A DNA stretch of 64,000 nucleotides from Aaosphaeria pasadenensis (Eukaryota; Ascomycota; Dothideomycetes; Pleosporales): contig JAKLMB010000021.1 of assembly GCA_022813625.1 (NCBI GenBank), positions 558,001 through 622,000 on the forward strand, in the 5' to 3' direction. Of this stretch, positions 60,555 through 64,000 are shown in pieces. Below the pieces are notes generated by a model that worked only from the letters and a program-made list of their open reading frames with translations, was not told where the DNA came from and ran no database searches. The position numbers and the translations under genes are program-made. Every line of letters starts with the position of its first letter. The stretch's first letter is position 1.

Positions 60555-61973
60555 CTACGCCCACGAGTACATCTCGGCCACAGTCTTTAGACGCTTTACT
60601 ACTGATTCCTTAAACGGCCCTAAACCCCAAACAATGATGTTATTTAGACTGATCATGAAGTTCTCTGCTTGATCTTGAAAAAGCGCATTGCAAGCATCCA
60701 CTACTGTTGACTGGAACCTGCGTAAATCTGCCTGAATAACTGTCCAATGGGCCCAGAGTTCGAGGACAGGGCCTTTGGCGCATATGGTGAAGAAGATCGG
60801 CGGTAGACTCGTTGCATCGCAAGCTGCCAGCTTGTCAAGATCGAGCTGAATCTTATGTCCACAAGCCGCGGCAACCGAAGCACTGTTTTGCGCCTCGAAG
60901 AGCCTTTTACTGCCTGCGTCATCATAACACTCAATAACAGCAAAAGGAAAAGTGAGATGTGAATAGCCTTCTCCGGGTGATGGGTTCAGTATTGGTTTAA
61001 GAGGCTCTTCTGGATCGGGCTGTTCCGTTTCTTCCTGGAGCCATTCGAGAAAATCCCTGGCTTTTGTAGCACTAAAATTTGGCGACGAGAGAGCAGAGAC
61101 GAGATCAGTAAATTTTATGCCTATCGAGATAGCGGGACGGACGTCCTCGATGAAGTATGTGTTGTATCGCTGCTGAACATTGGGTACGAACCCGAATCTT
61201 GGAAACCCTTGATATATAGGTTTGAGATCAGGTCGCCACTCGAATTTCCTCGAGGTATGAGGTCTCTTTCCACCTAGATCGGGGATGGCACCGATGAGTA
61301 CATCAGCAAATTGAGCATCGTGATCATGAGACTTGACGCATTCGAGGTATTGGTCGCGGATTTCCTGGGCTATGTTATGGATTTTGTTTCGGCGCTCACT
61401 GGTGACTTTCGCCTTCATAATGTGGTCGATCGCGGCCTGAATGTCGTTAGGGACATCAGCATACATCTCGATCTGGACACCACCAAGATTTCTTGAGCGG
61501 TATGTTAAAGGGGCCCAATCGGTGAAGTGAGCAGTGCTAGATGTTTGTTCTGACACCCCGGTGTAAGTCCATGATGCACTCCGTCTGGAAATCGGAGAAT
61601 TAGTAGTGAGGTGTAGATCTTCACCATTAATTATTCTTAAGTGTAGCAAGTTCTCCTCTGAGAGTTGGTGGTAAGAGGGAGGAATGTCTTGCTTGAGGGC
61701 CTCAACTTGAGGACCGTTTTGAAACTTCCCTTCAGCGGAATTGCGTTCAAAGGAAGGAGATCCCCCCGACTGTTTAGAAGAGTTCGCACCTTGTGTATTA
61801 TCGACCCTTTGAGGCTGATTGGCGAGTTGCACTTGTTTTGGCTTGTAGGATTCAGCTTGCGCTTCAACTTCAGAGTCTTGGGAAGTGGGTGTGAAAGGGG
61901 TGGGAGGTAGTCCTTGCAGTCGCTTGCTCCTTCGAGTGCCACATGGCATGGGAGCTTTACGTTTCAAAGCCAT
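60555..61973 (-). CDS. Fungal PD-(D/E)XK nuclease-like domain protein, probably inactive
   Basis: Single exon, 472 aa, ATG at 61973. The first ~100 residues are basic and disordered (KRKAPMPCGTRRSKRLQGLPPTP), suggesting nuclear location. From about residue 140 the protein follows the fungal family described as PD-(D/E)XK nuclease-like: VRPAISIGI at 278-286, then HLTFPFAVIECY at 339-350 and a RLFEAQNSASVAAACG helix at 357-372. From memory of the family, the usual motifs are RPD and E-x-K; here the positions hold Ala281 and Tyr350, so metal-dependent cleavage is unlikely, while Glu348 remains. Such proteins are expanded in plant-associated and saprotrophic fungi and their role is unknown. Divergent from the nucleoside hydrolase gene, 504 bp apart. 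Confidence 0.75.
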   Translation of the reverse strand: MALKRKAPMPCGTRRSKRLQGLPPTPFTPTSQDSEVEAQAESYKPKQVQLANQPQRVDNTQGANSSKQSGGSPSFERNSAEGKFQNGPQVEALKQDIPPSYHQLSEENLLHLRIINGEDLHLTTNSPISRRSASWTYTGVSEQTSSTAHFTDWAPLTYRSRNLGGVQIEMYADVPNDIQAAIDHIMKAKVTSERRNKIHNIAQEIRDQYLECVKSHDHDAQFADVLIGAIPDLGGKRPHTSRKFEWRPDLKPIYQGFPRFGFVPNVQQRYNTYFIEDVRPAISIGIKFTDLVSALSSPNFSATKARDFLEWLQEETEQPDPEEPLKPILNPSPGEGYSHLTFPFAVIECYDDAGSKRLFEAQNSASVAAACGHKIQLDLDKLAACDATSLPPIFFTICAKGPVLELWAHWTVIQADLRRFQSTVVDACNALFQDQAENFMISLNNIIVWGLGPFKESVVKRLKTVAEMYSWA

Positions 61974-62477
61974 TGGATTGGAGAAAGTTAGAGCAGTGCA
62001 ATATCTGGCTAGATGATGGGGTCGAAGGATAGAGATAGAAGTGGATAGAGGATATTGTTGGATGGAAGGTTTGAAACAAGCACCAGGTATGGCACTGGCC
62101 AGGTATATTGCTCAATTAAAATCTTTCGCTCTTCTAATAACTGAGACGGGTTGTGCATTTCGACACATAACTCATTTGGGTTCATTGTTACAGGCATTGT
62201 TGAGCAAACATCAAGCCCATTTGTGCATTTTCTAAACAAAGCCCAACAAAGGTTAGCTCACCTTCTCTTTGGAGAGCCTCCACGTTTGCCCAGGCGCTAA
62301 ACCCCTCATTCGTTCCCCACTACTCGTAACGCCGACCGTGAGACCCTGCATCTCGCGTTCTGTTCACTCAACCCACCTTATATTGTGAAATACATCGGAT
62401 CACCAGAGGCTCTGTAATACCAATTGGTTCAGTCTCAAAGCTGTAAACGCTGTAGATACTGTATATATTAAAGCAAC
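61974..62477. promoter_or_regulatory. Divergent promoter of the PD-(D/E)XK-like and nucleoside hydrolase genes
   Basis: 504 bp between start codons. No coding sequence is supported and no individual element is assigned. Confidence 0.4.
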
Positions 62478-63803
62478 ATGGCTTCCCGCGCAAGCGACAA
62501 GATCCCGCTCTGGCTCGACTGCGACACAGGACATGTAGGTATGACGAGCTATATGTGTAGTTCTACGAGCTTCAATGATGCTGATTTGCTGTAGGATGAC
62601 GCATATGCACTTCTTATCAGTGCCCATGATCCCCGGGTCGAATTGCTAGGTGTTAGCACCGTCCACGGCAATGCCTCACTTGATCAAACAACATTCAACA
62701 CAAGAGGTGTCCTCGAAGCACTGGGAAAGCGTGAAGTCAAGGTCTACTCCGGCGCAGCAAAGCCGATTGTCCGCGATGCAGTTCACGCTGCTGATATACA
62801 TGGAGAATCCGGACTCGATGGCGTCACACTGTTGCCCCAGCCGATTGAACCAGCGGCTACCGATGTTGGCCATCTCGAGGCTATGTACAGAGCGCTTATG
62901 TCGACGCCTCCGAATACCGCATATCTCGTGTCTACTGGTACCTTGACCAACATCGGGTTGCTCTTTCAGAAGTACACCGACTTGGCAAAGCATATCAAAG
63001 GTCTAAGCATAATGGGCGGCGCCGTTGGTGGAGGCTTCACGAATGCTCCTATGGGGAAAGTAAAGGGCGAAGGTGAACGTTTTGGAAATTGGACTGCATA
63101 TGCAGAATTCAACGTAAGAATTGATTGCTCCATGTCTTGATTGATACCCGCTGACAATGCATAGATTTACGTAGGTTCCTCAGCAATTACTCGAATGATA
63201 TCGTCAGCTTACCTTTAGCAGTGTGATCCAGAAGCATCTCAATTCATTTTCTCTCATCCCGACCTGAAGGCAAAAACCACCTTGATACCCCTTGACCTCA
63301 GCCATCAAGTCCTTGGTACCAAAACAGTCCGGTATACGCAATTGTTCGGGGCCGATCGACCTCTAGACGAGTCTTCTGCGAATTCAAAGAGCACGCCGTC
63401 CCCACTTCGATCTCTTTTCACACAGATAATGTCATTTTTCGCCGGAACGTATGCGGAAGTGTTTGCAATCACGGAAGGACCGCCATTGCATGATCCACTC
63501 GCCGTTGCAGCGGTAACTCATCCAGACATTTTTGACGACAAGGGAGGGGAACGCTTCCAGGTTGAAGTGGTAACAGAAGGTGTCCATTCGGTAACCCAGT
63601 CTGATGTCGGCGAATTGGGTCGTACTAAAGTCACCAAGCTCGCTCCTGGCGAAGGTGGCTGCAGAATCCCCCGCGGCGTCGACCTTGCTCAATTCTGGGG
63701 ACTAGTTGAAAGCTGCCTCCAGAGCGCAGATAAGGTTAGCCCAATGCCAAAACTTACATTTGAAGAACTCCAGAAGGAAGGTGTCTTTGTGGGCGTGGTA
63801 TGA
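62478..63803 (+). CDS. URH1: Inosine-uridine nucleoside hydrolase, with a 6-nt microexon
   Basis: Four exons, 62478-62534, 62595-63113, 63165-63170 and 63222-63803, give 387 aa. The calcium-binding signature DxDxxxxDD is complete as DCDTGHDD (residues 14-21), split by intron 1 after His19. GVSTVHGN, the SIMGGAVGGG block and the catalytic-region HDPLA near the end are present, so the enzyme should be active in splitting ribonucleosides to base and ribose (purine/pyrimidine salvage, nicotinamide riboside use). Exon 3 is only ATTTAC (Ile-Tyr). Without it, direct splicing would give AEFN-CDPEA; with it, AEFNIYCDPEA, the form I know from homologues. Reading through either flanking intron meets stops. 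Introns are 60, 51 and 51 bp. Confidence 0.92.
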
Positions 63804-64000
63804 TTGATGGCTTCGCCATGATCTTTAGTCTCGTCATTTATAGGGCCTTGGGAATTCTTAGAGGGTAGAAATTCATAGAGAGTCGTACAACGAATCAAGA
63901 TCATCGCCAGGCGCAACACTTACGAAACCATGCACGTCAATATGTGTATGAATATGAGCTAACGGGAGGAGAAATAGAAGGCTTCTGGAAGACAAATACA

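Noticed and set aside
1..64000. CRISPR arrays, operons, bacterial-type promoters
   Set aside because: Genes have spliceosomal introns and eukaryotic families. No regularly spaced repeat array exists.

Overview
The window is nuclear DNA of a filamentous ascomycete (Pezizomycotina). The genes carry many 44-80 bp introns with GT(A/G)NGT donors and CTAAC/CTGAC/CTAAT branch sites. Families such as DUF3431, DUF3074, TeaR, Pezizomycotina-type class I mannosidase and HeLo/HET-s point the same way, and there is a dispersed 119-nt 5S rRNA gene. I cannot fix the order; Dothideomycetes- or Leotiomycetes-like is a guess. Twenty protein-coding genes are supported, most with exon structures that close in frame, plus one 5S rRNA gene and one clear pseudogene. 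|| Layout. 1-7.3 kb has no recognisable gene. 7.3-20.2 kb is a sparse, accessory-looking interval: a polytopic membrane protein, a broken HeLo-domain gene ending in a HET-s-like amyloid motif, a 5S rRNA gene (minus strand), a short terminal-inverted-repeat element whose arms differ mainly by transitions, a membrane protein fused to DUF3431, a 56-bp tandem repeat, a small secreted cysteine-containing protein, a truncated 5S copy beside another short tandem repeat, and a secreted, probably GPI-anchored protein. 21.3-56.7 kb is mainly conserved housekeeping sequence: SEA4/Mios (TORC1 regulation), Efg1 (rRNA processing), a secreted GH47 alpha-1,2-mannosidase, AP-1 gamma adaptin, sterol O-acyltransferase, a DUF3074 coiled-coil protein, an FSH1-type serine hydrolase, Grr1 (SCF F-box/LRR), an Ark1/Prk1/AAK1-type kinase, 40S ribosomal protein S12, TeaR (prenylated cell-end marker receptor) and a ferric reductase. 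56.7-64 kb is AT-richer and mixed: an orphan reading frame, an SNG1-type DUF3533 membrane protein, a PD-(D/E)XK-like protein with substituted catalytic positions, and a nucleoside hydrolase with a 6-nt microexon. || Working together. There is no biosynthetic cluster or operon. Divergent pairs that may share promoters are SEA4/EFG1, AP-1 gamma/sterol acyltransferase, GRR1/ARK kinase (3.3 kb apart) and PD-(D/E)XK/nucleoside hydrolase. Several genes serve membrane traffic and polar growth (AP-1 gamma, ARK kinase, TeaR, sterol esterification), but they look like ordinary neighbours. The most unusual content is the 9.4-20.2 kb interval, where a relic of a fungal cell-death (HeLo/amyloid) gene, a mobile-element-like inverted repeat, 5S rDNA and secreted proteins lie close together.
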